A stretch of 64,000 bases of DNA from Noviherbaspirillum humi (GCF_900188095.1 NZ_FZOT01000001.1:620001-684000); one strand, 5' to 3'. Counted from the first letter of the stretch, positions 1-9,534 are shown. The notes: generated from the sequence alone by a model not told the origin. Program-made: numbers and translations.

Positions 1-1
1 T

Positions 2-1393
2 GACCTGGTGCGCACCGAAATCAAGTCCTACCGCCAGCTGCCGGTCAACTTCTATCACATCCAGACCAAGTTCCGCGACGAGCGCCGGCCCCGCTTCGGT
101 CTGATGCGCGGCCGCGAGTTCACCATGAAGGACGCCTATTCCTTCGACCGCGACGTCGAAGGCATGCAGCGTTCCTATCAGATCATGTACGACGCTTACG
201 TCCGCATCTTCAACCGCTTCGGCCTGCAGTTCCGCGCCGTGGCGGCGGACAACGGCGCCATCGGCGGCTCCGGTTCGCACGAGTTCCACGTGATCGCCGA
301 TACCGGCGAGGACGCGCTGGTGTATTGCCCGACTTCTTCCTATGCCGCCAACATCGAGGCGGCCGAGGCGCTGCCGCTGGCGACTTCCCGTCCCGCCGCA
401 ACCGAGGCGCTGGTCAAGGCGTCGACTCCCGGCAAGGCGAAATGCGCAGACGTCGCCGAACTGCTCGGCTTGCCGCTGGCGCGCACGGTGAAATCGATCG
501 TGCTCGCCGTGGACGACGAGGAAAAAGGCCCGGCCGGCACTCAGTTGTGGCTGCTGATGCTGCGCGGCGATCATGATCTGAACGAAGTGAAGGCTGGCAA
601 GGTGCCCGGCCTGGCCAACTACCGCTTCGCCAGCGAAGCCGAGATCGTCGACTGGTTCGGCACCGAGCCCGGTTATCTCGGCCCGATTGGCACCCGCAAG
701 CCGGTCAAGGTGGTGGCCGACCGCACCGTGGCCAACATGAGCGACTTCGTCTGCGGCGCCAATGAGGCCGATTTTCACTACACCGGCGCCAACTGGGGCC
801 GCGACGTGCCGGAACCGCTGGTGGCCGACCTGCGCAATGTGGTCGAAGGCGATCCGTCGCCCGACGGCCAAGGCGTGCTCGCCATCCAGCGCGGCATCGA
901 AGTGGGCCATGTGTTCCAGCTCGGCACCCGCTATTCTCAGGACATGAAGGCGACCTATCTGGACGAGACCGGCAAGCCGCAGCTGATGCAAATGGGCTGC
1001 TACGGCATCGGCGTGACCCGCATTCTCGGCGCCGCCATCGAGCAGAATTTCGACGACAAGGGCATCATCTGGCCAGCGTCCATCGCGCCGTTCGAAGTGG
1101 TGCTGTGCCCGATGGGCTACGACCGCAACGAGCAGGTGCGCGCCGAGGCCGACCGCCTCTACGCCGAACTGCAGGCGGCCGGTATCGACGTCATCCTGGA
1201 CGACCGCGGCGAACGCCCCGGCGTCATGTTCGCCGACTGGGAGCTGATCGGCGTGCCGCACCGCATCGTCATCGGCGATCGCGGCTTGAAGGAAGGACGC
1301 CTGGAGTACCAGGGCCGCCGCGATGCCGCCGCAACGCCGGTCGCCGTGCCGGAGATGGCTGCCTTCATCCAGACCAGGCTGGCGAACGCCTGA
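2..1393 (+). CDS. proS: Prolyl-tRNA synthetase, 3' portion (5' end outside window)
   Basis: Cytoplasmic class II aminoacyl-tRNA synthetase that charges tRNA-Pro. The frame is open from the first bases, so the gene is cut by the window edge; about 463 codons are present against roughly 570 for the full bacterial-type enzyme. Class II motif 2 is visible ([17 protein letters not shown], then MKDAYSF). A YbaK-type editing insertion follows (about visible residues 130-250, with [14 protein letters not shown] and [10 protein letters not shown]). Motif 3 reads GCYGIGVTR, and the anticodon-binding domain is at the C-terminus. The editing insert marks the prokaryotic long form that clears Ala-tRNA-Pro. 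The next gene starts 2 nt after the stop, which suggests co-transcription. Confidence 0.97.
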   Translation, partial: DLVRTEIKSYRQLPVNFYHIQTKFRDERRPRFGLMRGREFTMKDAYSFDRDVEGMQRSYQIMYDAYVRIFNRFGLQFRAVAADNGAIGGSGSHEFHVIADTGEDALVYCPTSSYAANIEAAEALPLATSRPAATEALVKASTPGKAKCADVAELLGLPLARTVKSIVLAVDDEEKGPAGTQLWLLMLRGDHDLNEVKAGKVPGLANYRFASEAEIVDWFGTEPGYLGPIGTRKPVKVVADRTVANMSDFVCGANEADFHYTGANWGRDVPEPLVADLRNVVEGDPSPDGQGVLAIQRGIEVGHVFQLGTRYSQDMKATYLDETGKPQLMQMGCYGIGVTRILGAAIEQNFDDKGIIWPASIAPFEVVLCPMGYDRNEQVRAEADRLYAELQAAGIDVILDDRGERPGVMFADWELIGVPHRIVIGDRGLKEGRLEYQGRRDAAATPVAVPEMAAFIQTRLANA

Positions 1394-1395
1394 GC

Positions 1396-2010
1396 ATGGC
1401 GTATGGTTTGACCCGCCTGCGGACGCTGGCCGCGGTGGCCTTGCTGGCGGCCAGCACCCTGGCTTGCGCCGGCAACCAGCGCGAAGAGGCGCTGTCGGAT
1501 TCCGTCCGGCTCGCTCTGGCCCGCGCCATCAGCGATGCCCGGCCGCCGCAGCCGGCGTTTTCCAACATCGCCGACCGCATCCAGTATCTGAACTGGCTCG
1601 GCACCATGTCGGACCGGCTTCGAAAGAAGCTGCCCGACATGCAGGTGCGCCGGGAATTCCTGGAAACCGCCTGGTACGAATCGAAGCGCGCCGGCCTGGA
1701 GCCTTCAATGGTGCTGGGGCTGATCCAGGTCGAGTCCGCGTTTCGGAAGTACGCCGTTTCGCCGGTCGGCGCCCATGGCTACATGCAGGTGATGCCGTTC
1801 TGGACCCGCGTGATCGGCGACGGCGACCGGCGCAAGCTGTTCCACATGCAGACCAACCTGCGCTACGGCTGCGCCATCCTGCGCATGTATCTCGACATGG
1901 AGGGGGGCGATCTATATCTGGCGCTGGGGCGCTACAACGGCAGCCGGGGCCGGCCGGAATATCCGAATGCGGTGCTGGCGGCGAAGCGGCTGTGGGAATT
2001 CCCGAGTTGA
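1396..2010 (+). CDS. Small lytic transglycosylase (SLT fold)
   Basis: Predicted exported murein lytic transglycosylase of 204 aa. An N-terminal hydrophobic signal (about residues 7-24) ends in STLACAG, which could be a weak lipobox at Cys24. The SLT domain spans about residues 95-200, with the catalytic Glu at 113 in QVESAF, followed by SPVGAHGYMQVMPFW and later GRYNGS; all are hallmarks of the Slt70/MltE-like family. It is short because it holds only the catalytic domain plus a linker. The start ATG lies 2 nt after the proS stop. A bidirectional terminator follows. Family assignment is firm; the exact paralog name is not. Confidence 0.9.
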   Translation: MAYGLTRLRTLAAVALLAASTLACAGNQREEALSDSVRLALARAISDARPPQPAFSNIADRIQYLNWLGTMSDRLRKKLPDMQVRREFLETAWYESKRAGLEPSMVLGLIQVESAFRKYAVSPVGAHGYMQVMPFWTRVIGDGDRRKLFHMQTNLRYGCAILRMYLDMEGGDLYLALGRYNGSRGRPEYPNAVLAAKRLWEFPS

Positions 2011-2041
2011 GGTACCGCGTCGTAACAAGTACGGACGCCGA

Positions 2042-2078
2042 AAACAAAAACGCCCGCGCGATGCGGGCGTTTTTGTTT
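2042..2078. terminator. Bidirectional intrinsic terminator
   Basis: A perfect 16-bp inverted repeat (2042-2057 with 2063-2078, loop GCGAT) has a GC-rich core CGCCCGC/GCGGGCG flanked by A-rich and T-rich arms. It can therefore end transcription from both sides. It separates the convergent lytic transglycosylase and histone-like/SWIB genes. Confidence 0.93.
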
Positions 2079-2098
2079 GGCCTCTGGAAAGAGGAGGA

Positions 2099-2584
2099 TT
2101 ATTGCAGGTGGGCCGAAATGAGCTTGGTCATCTCGAACATCGATACCTGCTTCTTTCCGCCAAACACGGCTTTCAGCTTGTCGTCTGCATTGATCATGCG
2201 CTTGTTGGCTTCATCCTGCAGCTTGTTCTTCTTGATGTAATCCCACACCTTCTTGGTGACTTCGGTACGCGGCAGGGGATTGGCGCCGATGACTGCACCC
2301 AAGGTTTCCGACGGGGTCAGCGGCTTCATGAAGGCGGCGTTGGGCTGGCGCGCGGTTTTCGGCTTGGCGGCCTTTTTCGCTACCGGCTTGGCGGCTGCCT
2401 TCTTGGCGGGCGCGGCTTTCTTCGCCGGCGCTGCCTTCTTTGCTACGGGCTTGGCTGCTGCCTTTTTAGCCGGAGCGGCTTTCTTGGCAGGGGCTGCTTT
2501 TTTTGCTGCGGGTTTCGCTGCGGCCTTCTTTGCAGCGGGCTTCTTGGCGGCGGTTTTCGCCGCGGTCTTCTTGGCTGTTGCCAT
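2099..2584 (-). CDS. Histone H1-like Lys/Ala-rich protein with C-terminal SWIB/MDM2 domain
   Basis: A 161-aa basic protein. Residues 1 to about 78 are a Lys/Ala/Pro repeat tract made of AAKKAAPAKK-type units, as in bacterial H1-like proteins. Residues about 85-160 match a SWIB/MDM2 domain: a KPLTPSETLGAVIG start, then VTKKVWDYIKKNKLQ, and KAVFGGKKQVSMFEM near the end. Such proteins are presumed to bind DNA and act in the nucleoid, with the SWIB fold as a protein-interaction module (inference from the family). A strong AGGAGG lies just upstream of the start on the minus strand. It is monocistronic, with a bidirectional terminator behind it. A second Lys/Ala-rich gene without SWIB lies at 14.6 kb. 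Confidence 0.9.
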   Translation of the reverse strand: MATAKKTAAKTAAKKPAAKKAAAKPAAKKAAPAKKAAPAKKAAAKPVAKKAAPAKKAAPAKKAAAKPVAKKAAKPKTARQPNAAFMKPLTPSETLGAVIGANPLPRTEVTKKVWDYIKKNKLQDEANKRMINADDKLKAVFGGKKQVSMFEMTKLISAHLQ

Positions 2585-2966
2585 CTTAAGCCTCCTTCAC
2601 AAAGTGTGTGGAATATGCGTCCTATCACGCACCGCTAATAGTGGTGTGGTTTTTATGGCTATGCAAGTGTTTTTTATACGTTTAGACATCATTTTGTCTG
2701 CTGCCTGCCACGAGATCTTCAGAGGGAAAACGCGCGTTTTGAAAGCAAAGCGCGGTCCGTCATCAAAAGCGCTCGGCGGCATTGAAGCGGATGCTCATGC
2801 AAGGGGCGGGTATTTCTGATCTGGCGCAAGCGCGGAACGCTCGGCGGCGTTGAAGCCAAGGCGGACCGTGGAACAGCCGGGAAGGAGGCACCGGACTTAT
2901 TGCCGGCGCCGGTCGAGAGGGGGAGATGCGGCCGCCGCTGAAGACGGCCGAGGCGGGAGCGGCTGG
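2585..2966. other. Intergenic region between ffh end and SWIB-histone start
   Basis: No credible gene. It must hold the promoter of the SWIB-histone gene (minus strand, AT-richer part near 2640-2700) and the 3' end of the ffh transcript. An imperfect direct repeat is present (separate entry). I see no RNA gene and no strong terminator for ffh. Confidence 0.6.
2770..2856. repeat. Pair of 18-bp direct repeats
   Basis: Positions 2770-2787 and 2839-2856 share CGCTCGGCGGC-A/G-TTGAAG with a single mismatch, 69 bp apart start to start, in the non-coding gap downstream of ffh. Function unknown. Confidence 0.6.
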
Positions 2967-4340
2967 CTAGCGCATGCCGCCGTTGGGCATCATGCCCTTC
3001 AGGCTGCGCATCATCTTCATCATGCCGCCGCCCTTGAGCTTCTTCATCATCGACTGCATCTGCTCGAACTGGGACAGCATGCGATTGACCTCCTGCACCT
3101 GGACGCCGGCGCCGGCGGCGATGCGCCGCTTGCGCGAGGCCTTGATCAGTTCCGGCTTGGCGCGCTCGGCCGGGGTCATGGCATTGATGATGCCTTCCAT
3201 GCGCCGCACCTGCTTTTCCGCCTGATCCATGCTGGCGCCGCTGGCGGCCTGCTGGAACTGCGCCGGCAGCTTGTCCACCAGGCCGGACAAACCGCCCATC
3301 TTCTTCATCTGCGACAGCTGGGCCTTGAAGTCATTCAAGTCGAACTTGCCGCCGCCCTTGATCTTCTGCGCCAGGTCCTGGGCCGCCGCCACGTCGACGC
3401 CCTTGCGCGCCTCTTCCACCAGCGCCAGGATGTCGCCCATGCCGAGGATGCGGTTGGCCATGCGGGTCGGATCGAAGGCTTCCAGGCCATCCAGCTTCTC
3501 CGCCACGCCGGTGAACTTGATCGGCTTGCCGGTGACGTGGCGCACCGAGAGCGCCGCGCCGCCGCGGGCGTCGCCGTCGAGCTTGGTCAGCACCACGCCG
3601 GTCAGCGGCAGGGCATCGTTGAAGGCCTTGGCGGTGTTGATCGCATCCTGGCCGAGCATGGCGTCGACCACGAACAGGGTTTCGATCGGCTTCACCGCCG
3701 CATGCAAGGCGGCAATCTCCTGCATCATCGCTTCGTCGATGCCGAGGCGGCCGGCGGTGTCGATGATGAGTACGTCGTGATAATGCTTGCGAGCGTAGTC
3801 GAGGGCCGCCAGCGCGATGTCCACCGGCTTGTCGGTCGGCTGGGAAGGGAAGAAGTCGGCGCCGACCTGGCCGGTCACGGTCTGCAACTGGCCGATCGCG
3901 GCCGGGCGGTAGACGTCTGCGGATACCGTCAGCACCTTCTTGCGCTGCTGTTCGCGCAGATACTTGGCCAGCTTGCCGACGGTGGTGGTCTTGCCGGCGC
4001 CCTGCAGGCCGGCCATCAGGATCACCGCCGGCGGCTGGGTGGCGAAGTTCAACTGCGAGGCATCCGGCCCGAGGTCGGCGCCCATGATGTCCGCCAGCTC
4101 CCGCTGGACCACGCCGACCAGCGCCTGGCCGGGCGTGAGGGAGCCGATGACTTCCTCGCCGACAGCCTTTTCCTTCACCTTGGCGATGAATTCGCGCACG
4201 GCCGGCAGTGCCACGTCTGCTTCCAGCAGCGCCAAGCGCACTTCACGCAGCATCTCGGCGGTATTGGATTCGGTCAGGCGGGCCTCGCCACGCATGGTCT
4301 TGACGACTTTGGCAAGGCGTTGGGTGAGATTGTCGAGCAT
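2967..4340 (-). CDS. ffh: Signal recognition particle protein Ffh (SRP54)
   Basis: GTPase of the signal recognition particle. It binds 4.5S RNA and signal sequences of nascent membrane proteins and docks with FtsY. The 457-aa length is normal. The N domain is at residues 1-90, starting MLDNLTQRL. The G domain holds GLQGAGKTTT (G1), DTAGR (G3) and TKLDGDARGG (G4 and following). The Met-rich M domain carries RKRRIAAGAG and ends in a Met/Lys/Gly-rich tail. The frame is open about 80 codons further upstream, but homologs begin at MLDN, so I chose position 4340. ypjD is divergently placed next door, an arrangement shared with many proteobacteria. Confidence 0.97.
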   Translation of the reverse strand: MLDNLTQRLAKVVKTMRGEARLTESNTAEMLREVRLALLEADVALPAVREFIAKVKEKAVGEEVIGSLTPGQALVGVVQRELADIMGADLGPDASQLNFATQPPAVILMAGLQGAGKTTTVGKLAKYLREQQRKKVLTVSADVYRPAAIGQLQTVTGQVGADFFPSQPTDKPVDIALAALDYARKHYHDVLIIDTAGRLGIDEAMMQEIAALHAAVKPIETLFVVDAMLGQDAINTAKAFNDALPLTGVVLTKLDGDARGGAALSVRHVTGKPIKFTGVAEKLDGLEAFDPTRMANRILGMGDILALVEEARKGVDVAAAQDLAQKIKGGGKFDLNDFKAQLSQMKKMGGLSGLVDKLPAQFQQAASGASMDQAEKQVRRMEGIINAMTPAERAKPELIKASRKRRIAAGAGVQVQEVNRMLSQFEQMQSMMKKLKGGGMMKMMRSLKGMMPNGGMR

Positions 4341-4576
4341 GGATGTGGATATGGTGAAATGACAAGCGATGCGCCGCGCGGCGATCGGAAAGAGGGCCAT
4401 TTTACCCGATGAAGCCTGCGCGGTCCGCGCACAGGGCATGCGCGGGCCGGCCTTTCGCCCGGGTATGGAAAGCCCCCGCGCCGCGCCGCCGCTTGAAACC
4501 GGAATCGGGTCCCGGGCAGGGATGATGACAGCCGGACATGGTGTAAACTCGAATTCTTTCCCCACCCTCCGGCGCA

Positions 4577-5386
4577 ATGCAAACGATCTTCTTCATCATG
4601 GCGGCGTTGCTGTATGCGGTCTGCGCGTTCCTGCCGGCCCGCTTCAAGACGGCGATCTCGCTCGGAACGGCGTTCGGCTGGCTGCTGCATGGCGCGGCGC
4701 TCGGTGCCGACGTCATCGTTCCCGGCGCCGTCAGAATCGGCTTCGCGGTCGTGCTGTCGGCGACGCTGTGGGTTTCGGTCGCGGCCTACTGGCTGGAGAA
4801 CCGGAATTTCTCCCTCGACGGCTTGCGCGTGCTGGTGTTGCCCTGCGCAGCCCTCGCGGTGCTGCTGCCGGCCATCTTCCCGGGCAGCGTGGTGCCCCTG
4901 TCGGCCAAGTCCTCGCTTTTCCCCTGGCATATCGCCATCGCCATCCTTGCCTACAGTTCCCTGACCATCGCCGCCTTCCACGCAGTGCTGATGGCGCTGC
5001 AGGAGTCGCGCCTGCACGGCCGTCAGGGCGCCGGCAAGGACAGCTGGCTGGATGCGGCGATCGATCGCCTGCCGGCCCTGCTGACCATGGAAAAGCTGCT
5101 GTTTCGCCTCATCGGATTCGGCTTCTTCCTTCTCAGCCTGACGGTGCTTTCCGGCATCGTCTTCTCCGAACAGCTGTTCGGCATTCCCTTCCAGTGGGAT
5201 CACAAGACCGTCTTCACGCTGCTGTCCTGGGCGCTCTTCGGCTTGCTGCTTGCCGGCCGCTATCTGCGCGGCTGGCGCGGCAAGACGGCGCTCAGCTTCA
5301 CGCTTTCCGGATTCGCCACGCTGCTGCTGGCTTACGTCGGCAGCCGATTCGTGCTGGAAGTCGTTCTGCACCGGAGCCTGGCATGA
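4577..5386 (+). CDS. ypjD: YpjD/CcsA-family inner membrane protein
   Basis: Polytopic inner-membrane protein of 269 aa with about eight hydrophobic segments, of the cytochrome c assembly (CcsA/HemX-like) family. The family signature region is the FPWHIAIAILAYS segment (about residues 115-127) and the later WDHKTVFTLLSW segment, which resemble the haem-handling parts of CcsA. In E. coli the homolog sits next to ffh, as here. Its role is not well established; a haem or membrane-metabolism role is inference. The stop overlaps the start of the next gene by ATGA, so the two are probably translationally coupled. Confidence 0.88.
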   Translation: MQTIFFIMAALLYAVCAFLPARFKTAISLGTAFGWLLHGAALGADVIVPGAVRIGFAVVLSATLWVSVAAYWLENRNFSLDGLRVLVLPCAALAVLLPAIFPGSVVPLSAKSSLFPWHIAIAILAYSSLTIAAFHAVLMALQESRLHGRQGAGKDSWLDAAIDRLPALLTMEKLLFRLIGFGFFLLSLTVLSGIVFSEQLFGIPFQWDHKTVFTLLSWALFGLLLAGRYLRGWRGKTALSFTLSGFATLLLAYVGSRFVLEVVLHRSLA

Positions 5387-5637
5387 AGCTGCTGTTCTGG
5401 CTGTTGATCGCGGCCCTGGTGGTCGCCTGGTATATGCGGGGCAAATCGCTGGCGAGCCATTCCGGCGGCCGGGGCCGGGGCGCGGCCGGCGCTCAGGCTG
5501 ACCGGCTCGGCCGGCCCGAGGAAATGCTGGCCTGCGCCCGATGCCAGCTTCATGTGCCGGCATCGGAAGCCCTGTTCGACCTGGCCGGACGGCCCTATTG
5601 CTGCGAACAGCATTTCCGCCTCGGAGCCGGGGGCTGA
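5383..5637 (+). CDS. Small membrane-anchored Cys-rich protein (PP0621-like)
   Basis: An 84-aa protein with one N-terminal membrane helix (about residues 3-17), a Gly/Arg-rich linker, then a C-terminal Cys/His cluster: CARC at about residues 51-54 and YCCEQH at about residues 73-78. The cluster could bind zinc. The start overlaps the ypjD stop (ATGA) and its stop overlaps the pilS start (TGATG), so it is translationally locked between them. I recall small proteins of this kind preceding pilS in other betaproteobacteria. Function unknown. Confidence 0.82.
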   Translation: MKLLFWLLIAALVVAWYMRGKSLASHSGGRGRGAAGAQADRLGRPEEMLACARCQLHVPASEALFDLAGRPYCCEQHFRLGAGG

Positions 5638-7358
5638 TGTCCCTGCTCAGCGGCCTGGGCACCGCCGAAACCCGCGCCGCCTTCTGGCGCCCGCTCCAGA
5701 CCTTCGGCTTCACCCGCATCGTCATCGTTGCGGTGCTGCTGCTCTTCCTGGCCTTCAACGGCCGCCCGCTGCTCGGCAACGACCAGCCATTCGGGCGTGA
5801 TACCTACCTGCTATATCTGGCGGCCGCCATTGGCTTCTGGCTGCTGAGCGTTTACCAGCGCCGCTATTTTCTGCTGCAGCTGCTGTTGCAACTGGCCATC
5901 GACATCGCCTGCATCACGCTGCTCTACGTCGCCGCCGGCGGCGTGCAGAGCGGGCTCGCCATCCTCTATCTGTTTCCGCTGTGCGGCGGAGCGATTCTGA
6001 CGCCGCTCGTGCCGGCGCTGTTCCTGGTGTCGGTGGTGACGCTGATCATGCTCGGCGAAAGCGGCTACCAGGTGCTGCTATCGGCCAATGACGTTTCCAC
6101 TTCCCGCGCCGGCCTGTTCGGCGCCGCTTTCTTTGCCGCCGTCTTCCTCATCAACCGCCTCGCCGGCAAGCTCATCAAGCAGGAAGACCTGGCAGCGCAG
6201 CGCGGCCGCGACCTGAGAGTGCAGGAAGCCATCAACCAGCTCATCATCGCCGACATGGAAGACGGCATCCTGGTGACCGGTCCCGAACTGGCGATCTTCG
6301 CCTGCAATCCCGCGGCGGAGCGCATGCTCGGTTTGAAGCCCGGCATGGCGCCCGAGTGGAATCTCGACGAAGTGCCCGCGCTGCAACCCATCGCCGATGC
6401 CTTCCTCGGCTGGATGAAGCGCGCGGCGGATGGCGAGGACGCCGACGCATCCGCCTTCGTGGTGGTCAAGCCGAGCGAAGAGCAGCCGAACCTGCAGCGC
6501 ACGACTGTTATGGGGCAGGGCGGGCGACTAGAAATGGCGGCGCACCTGAGGTTGCGCTTCGCCCGGGTTCGTTCCAGTGCCGTGGCGGACGACCGCGCCG
6601 TCATTTTTCTGCAGGACATGACCCGCATCGAGAGCCAGGCGCAGGAATTGAAGCTGGCATCCATGGGCCGTCTCACCGCCAGTATCGCCCACGAGGTGCG
6701 AAATCCGCTGTCGGCGATCGGCCATGCCGCCTCGCTGCTGAAGGAAGACCTGGTGCTCCCCACTCAGCAGCGACTGCTGAAGATCATCGGCGACAACGTG
6801 AGCCGCCTGAACCGCATGATCGAAGACATCCTCAAGCTGTCGCGCAAGGCCCAGATGAATGACGAGGAGCTGCCGCTCGCTTCCTTCCTGCCCCGGCTGC
6901 TCGGCGAGTTCGGCGAAACCCAGTCGCTGCCGCCGACGCTGATCGGACTCGGTCCAGTCGGCGGCCATACGGTACGCTTCGACCCGCTGCACCTGGAAGA
7001 AGTGCTGGTCAACCTGCTCACCAATGCGCTGCGCTACGCCAGCAAGCGCGACGGCAGCATCCGCATCTGGGCGGTCGCTCAGAAGTCGGGCCGGCTCGAA
7101 CTGCACGTCCAGGACGACGGCCCAGGCATCGAGCCGAAAGTCAGGGCGCACCTGTTCGAGCCTTTCTACACCACCTCCAGCAAGGGCACCGGGCTCGGCC
7201 TCTACCTGGCGCGCGAACTGTGCCTGAACAACGGCGCCATGCTGGATTATGAATATCGCCATGAAAAGCCGGAGGGGCGAGGCGATCATCTGAGCGGCCG
7301 CTTCGTCATCACCCTGGTCGCGTCGCAGCCGGCGCTGTCCGGCCACCCATCCCCATGA
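5637..7358 (+). CDS. pilS: Sensor histidine kinase PilS
   Basis: Membrane sensor kinase partner of PilR, which controls type IV pilin transcription. Length 573 aa. The N-terminal third has about six hydrophobic segments, then a PAS-like domain (about residues 200-330, with QEAINQLIIADMEDGI). The HisKA motif SIAHEVRNPLSAIG has the phospho-accepting His352. The HATPase domain follows, with NLLTNALRYA, DDGPGIE and GTGLGLYLAR. The start ATG at 5637 overlaps the upstream stop. A longer open frame to 5541 is ignored because it would run through the upstream gene. The pilin gene it regulates is not in this window. Confidence 0.95.
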   Translation: MSLLSGLGTAETRAAFWRPLQTFGFTRIVIVAVLLLFLAFNGRPLLGNDQPFGRDTYLLYLAAAIGFWLLSVYQRRYFLLQLLLQLAIDIACITLLYVAAGGVQSGLAILYLFPLCGGAILTPLVPALFLVSVVTLIMLGESGYQVLLSANDVSTSRAGLFGAAFFAAVFLINRLAGKLIKQEDLAAQRGRDLRVQEAINQLIIADMEDGILVTGPELAIFACNPAAERMLGLKPGMAPEWNLDEVPALQPIADAFLGWMKRAADGEDADASAFVVVKPSEEQPNLQRTTVMGQGGRLEMAAHLRLRFARVRSSAVADDRAVIFLQDMTRIESQAQELKLASMGRLTASIAHEVRNPLSAIGHAASLLKEDLVLPTQQRLLKIIGDNVSRLNRMIEDILKLSRKAQMNDEELPLASFLPRLLGEFGETQSLPPTLIGLGPVGGHTVRFDPLHLEEVLVNLLTNALRYASKRDGSIRIWAVAQKSGRLELHVQDDGPGIEPKVRAHLFEPFYTTSSKGTGLGLYLARELCLNNGAMLDYEYRHEKPEGRGDHLSGRFVITLVASQPALSGHPSP

Positions 7359-7480
7359 ACATGGTGTGGCGCGCAGCGCAGCGCGCCTACTTTTCCCTCG
7401 CTTCGCCTGTTTACATTGGGTAAGCTTGGGGATTGATCGATCCGGGGCCGGCTCCCGGGCTGGATGATTCTTCTATTAAT

Positions 7481-8935
7481 ATGAGTTCCCCGCGTATCCT
7501 GATTGTTGACGACGAAGCAGACCTGCGCGAGCTGCTGGAAATCACGCTGCTTAAGATGGGCCTCGACGTGGACAGCGCCGACTGTCTCGCCGCCGCCCGC
7601 GACAGCCTGGCCTGCCGCGATTACGCGCTGGTGCTGACCGACATGCGCCTGCCGGACGGTTTCGGCATCGACCTGGTGCGCGAGATCGCCCGCATGCCGC
7701 GCCATACGCCGGTGGCCGTGATCACCGCCTTTGGCAGCGCCGACAATGCGGTCGCCGCCCTCAAGGCCGGCGCCTTCGATTACCTGTCCAAGCCGGTCGG
7801 CCTGGACCAGCTCAGGCAAATGGTGCAATCGGCGCTGCGCATGGATGGCCTGTCGGGCTCATCCGCCGGTTCGTCGCCTTCGGCTTCCGGGAAGTCGCCT
7901 CTGCTCGGCGAATCGCCCGTCATGCAGGATCTGCGCGTCCAGATCGCGCGCCTGGCGCGCAGCATGGCGCCGGTTTCCATCCACGGCGAATCCGGCAGCG
8001 GCAAGGAACTCGCGGCGCGCGCCATCCATGTACACAGCAACCGCGCCGACAAGCCTTTCATCGCCGTCAACTGCGGCGCCATTCCCGAGACCCTGATGGA
8101 AGCCGAATTCTTCGGCTATCGAAAGGGGGCGTTCACCGGCGCCAACGACGACCGCGATGGCTTCTTCCAGGCGGCCAACGGCGGCACGCTGATGCTCGAC
8201 GAAGTCGCCGAACTGCCCTTGCCGATGCAGGTGAAGCTGCTGCGCGCCATCCAGGAGCGGCGGGTGCGCAAGGTCGGCGCCACGGTGGAGGAGCCGGTCG
8301 ATGTGCGCCTCATCAGCGCGACCCACCAGGATCTGGAAAAGTGCGTCGCCGACGGCAAGTTCCGCCAGGACCTCTACTACCGGCTCAATGTCATCGAGTT
8401 GCGCCTGCCGCCGCTGCGCGAGCGTCTCGACGATCTCGGCATGCTGTCGGAAGCCATCCTGAACCGGCTGGCGCCGGCCGGCATGCGCGCCCGCCTGGCG
8501 CCGGAAGCGCTCGACGCGCTGCGCCAGCATGCCTTCCCCGGCAATGTGCGAGAGCTGGAAAACATTCTCGAGCGCGCACTGGCGTTCGCCAACGACGGCA
8601 TCATCCAGGTCATCGACCTGGGGCTGAAGCCGGTCAGCCAGTCCCTCGCGCCTGTCGTGGCCGAGGCGCGGGAAGTGCCGCAGCCGGCCGTCGCCGCGCC
8701 CGTCGAGGCGGCTCCACCGGCGGCGCCCCGGACACCGACGGCATCGGCCGCGCCAGCGCAGGAGGAATTGCCGAACTGCCTGCCCCAGCATCTCGATGAG
8801 ATCGAGCGCCAGGTGATCCTGAGGGCGCTGCAGCGCACCCGCTTCAACCGTACCCAGGCCGCCGAACTGCTCGGCATCAGCTTTCGCCAGCTGCGCTATC
8901 GCATGCAGCGCTTGTCCATCCGCGAGCCGGAATGA
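7481..8935 (+). CDS. pilR: Sigma-54-dependent response regulator PilR
   Basis: NtrC-family activator of 484 aa. The receiver domain (residues 1-120) has phospho-acceptor Asp54 in LTDMRLPDG. The AAA+ domain has a Walker A GESGSGKE near residue 170 and a GAFTGA loop near residue 217 that contacts sigma-54, then [13 protein letters not shown] variable Ala/Pro-rich linker (about residues 390-435) leads to a Fis-type helix-turn-helix ([20 protein letters not shown]). It activates pilA with RpoN in relatives. It lies 122 bp after pilS, and the stop overlaps ampD by ATGA. The start at MSSPRILIV is preferred over an upstream in-frame codon because the receiver fold begins there. Confidence 0.95.
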   Translation: MSSPRILIVDDEADLRELLEITLLKMGLDVDSADCLAAARDSLACRDYALVLTDMRLPDGFGIDLVREIARMPRHTPVAVITAFGSADNAVAALKAGAFDYLSKPVGLDQLRQMVQSALRMDGLSGSSAGSSPSASGKSPLLGESPVMQDLRVQIARLARSMAPVSIHGESGSGKELAARAIHVHSNRADKPFIAVNCGAIPETLMEAEFFGYRKGAFTGANDDRDGFFQAANGGTLMLDEVAELPLPMQVKLLRAIQERRVRKVGATVEEPVDVRLISATHQDLEKCVADGKFRQDLYYRLNVIELRLPPLRERLDDLGMLSEAILNRLAPAGMRARLAPEALDALRQHAFPGNVRELENILERALAFANDGIIQVIDLGLKPVSQSLAPVVAEAREVPQPAVAAPVEAAPPAAPRTPTASAAPAQEELPNCLPQHLDEIERQVILRALQRTRFNRTQAAELLGISFRQLRYRMQRLSIREPE

Positions 8936-9534
8936 CGTCCGGCCTGCATGTCGGCGCGGACGGCTGGTGCGCCGGCGCTCTCCACGAACCGTCCCCCAAT
9001 TTCGACGACCGGGCCGATGGCATGCCCATCGATCTGCTGGTGATTCACAACATCAGCCTGCCGCCCGGCGAGTTCGGCGGTCCCTATATCGCGGACCTGT
9101 TCTGCAATCGCCTCGATTGCGACTTGCATCCTTACTTCGATCAGCTGCGCGCGTTGAAGGTGTCGGCGCACTTCCTCGTCCGGCGCGATGGCGCCATCAT
9201 CCAATTCGTCTCGGCCAATCAGCGCGCATGGCATGCCGGGGCCTCCCGCTTCGGCGACCGGGAGCGCTGCAACGATTTCTCGATCGGCATCGAAGTCGAG
9301 GGCACCGATTTCGAACCCTTCGAGCCGGTGCAGTATGCGCGTCTGGCGGAGCTGACCGAGGCGCTTTGCCGGCGCTATGCGCTTGCCGATGTCACAGGCC
9401 ATGAGCATGTGGCTCCTGGGCGCAAGACCGATCCCGGCCCCTTCTTCGATTGGCAGCGTTATCGGGCACTGGTCAGTGCGACGGCACCGAATGCATCCGC
9501 CGCGTTGCAGTTCCCCAAGAGTAACGAATGCTGA
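8932..9534 (+). CDS. ampD: 1,6-anhydro-N-acetylmuramyl-L-alanine amidase AmpD
   Basis: Cytoplasmic zinc amidase (amidase_2 fold) that cleaves anhydromuropeptides during cell-wall recycling; its loss derepresses AmpC in species that have AmpR. Length 200 aa. Zinc ligands map to His39 (LVIHNISLPPGEFGG), His157 and Asp167 (TGHEHVAPGRKTDPGP), with the same 10-residue spacing as in the Citrobacter enzyme. The ATGA overlap with pilR implies coupling. No ampC or ampR is seen in this window. The protein ends in a short tail after the fold. Confidence 0.95.
   Translation: MTSGLHVGADGWCAGALHEPSPNFDDRADGMPIDLLVIHNISLPPGEFGGPYIADLFCNRLDCDLHPYFDQLRALKVSAHFLVRRDGAIIQFVSANQRAWHAGASRFGDRERCNDFSIGIEVEGTDFEPFEPVQYARLAELTEALCRRYALADVTGHEHVAPGRKTDPGPFFDWQRYRALVSATAPNASAALQFPKSNEC

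Noticed and set aside
2850-4412. 520-codon open frame opposite ffh
   Set aside because: Shadow of ffh; His/Leu-rich with no motif.
4341-4577. N-terminal extension of Ffh
   Set aside because: About 80 extra codons lack similarity to SRP54; the conserved start is MLDNLTQ.
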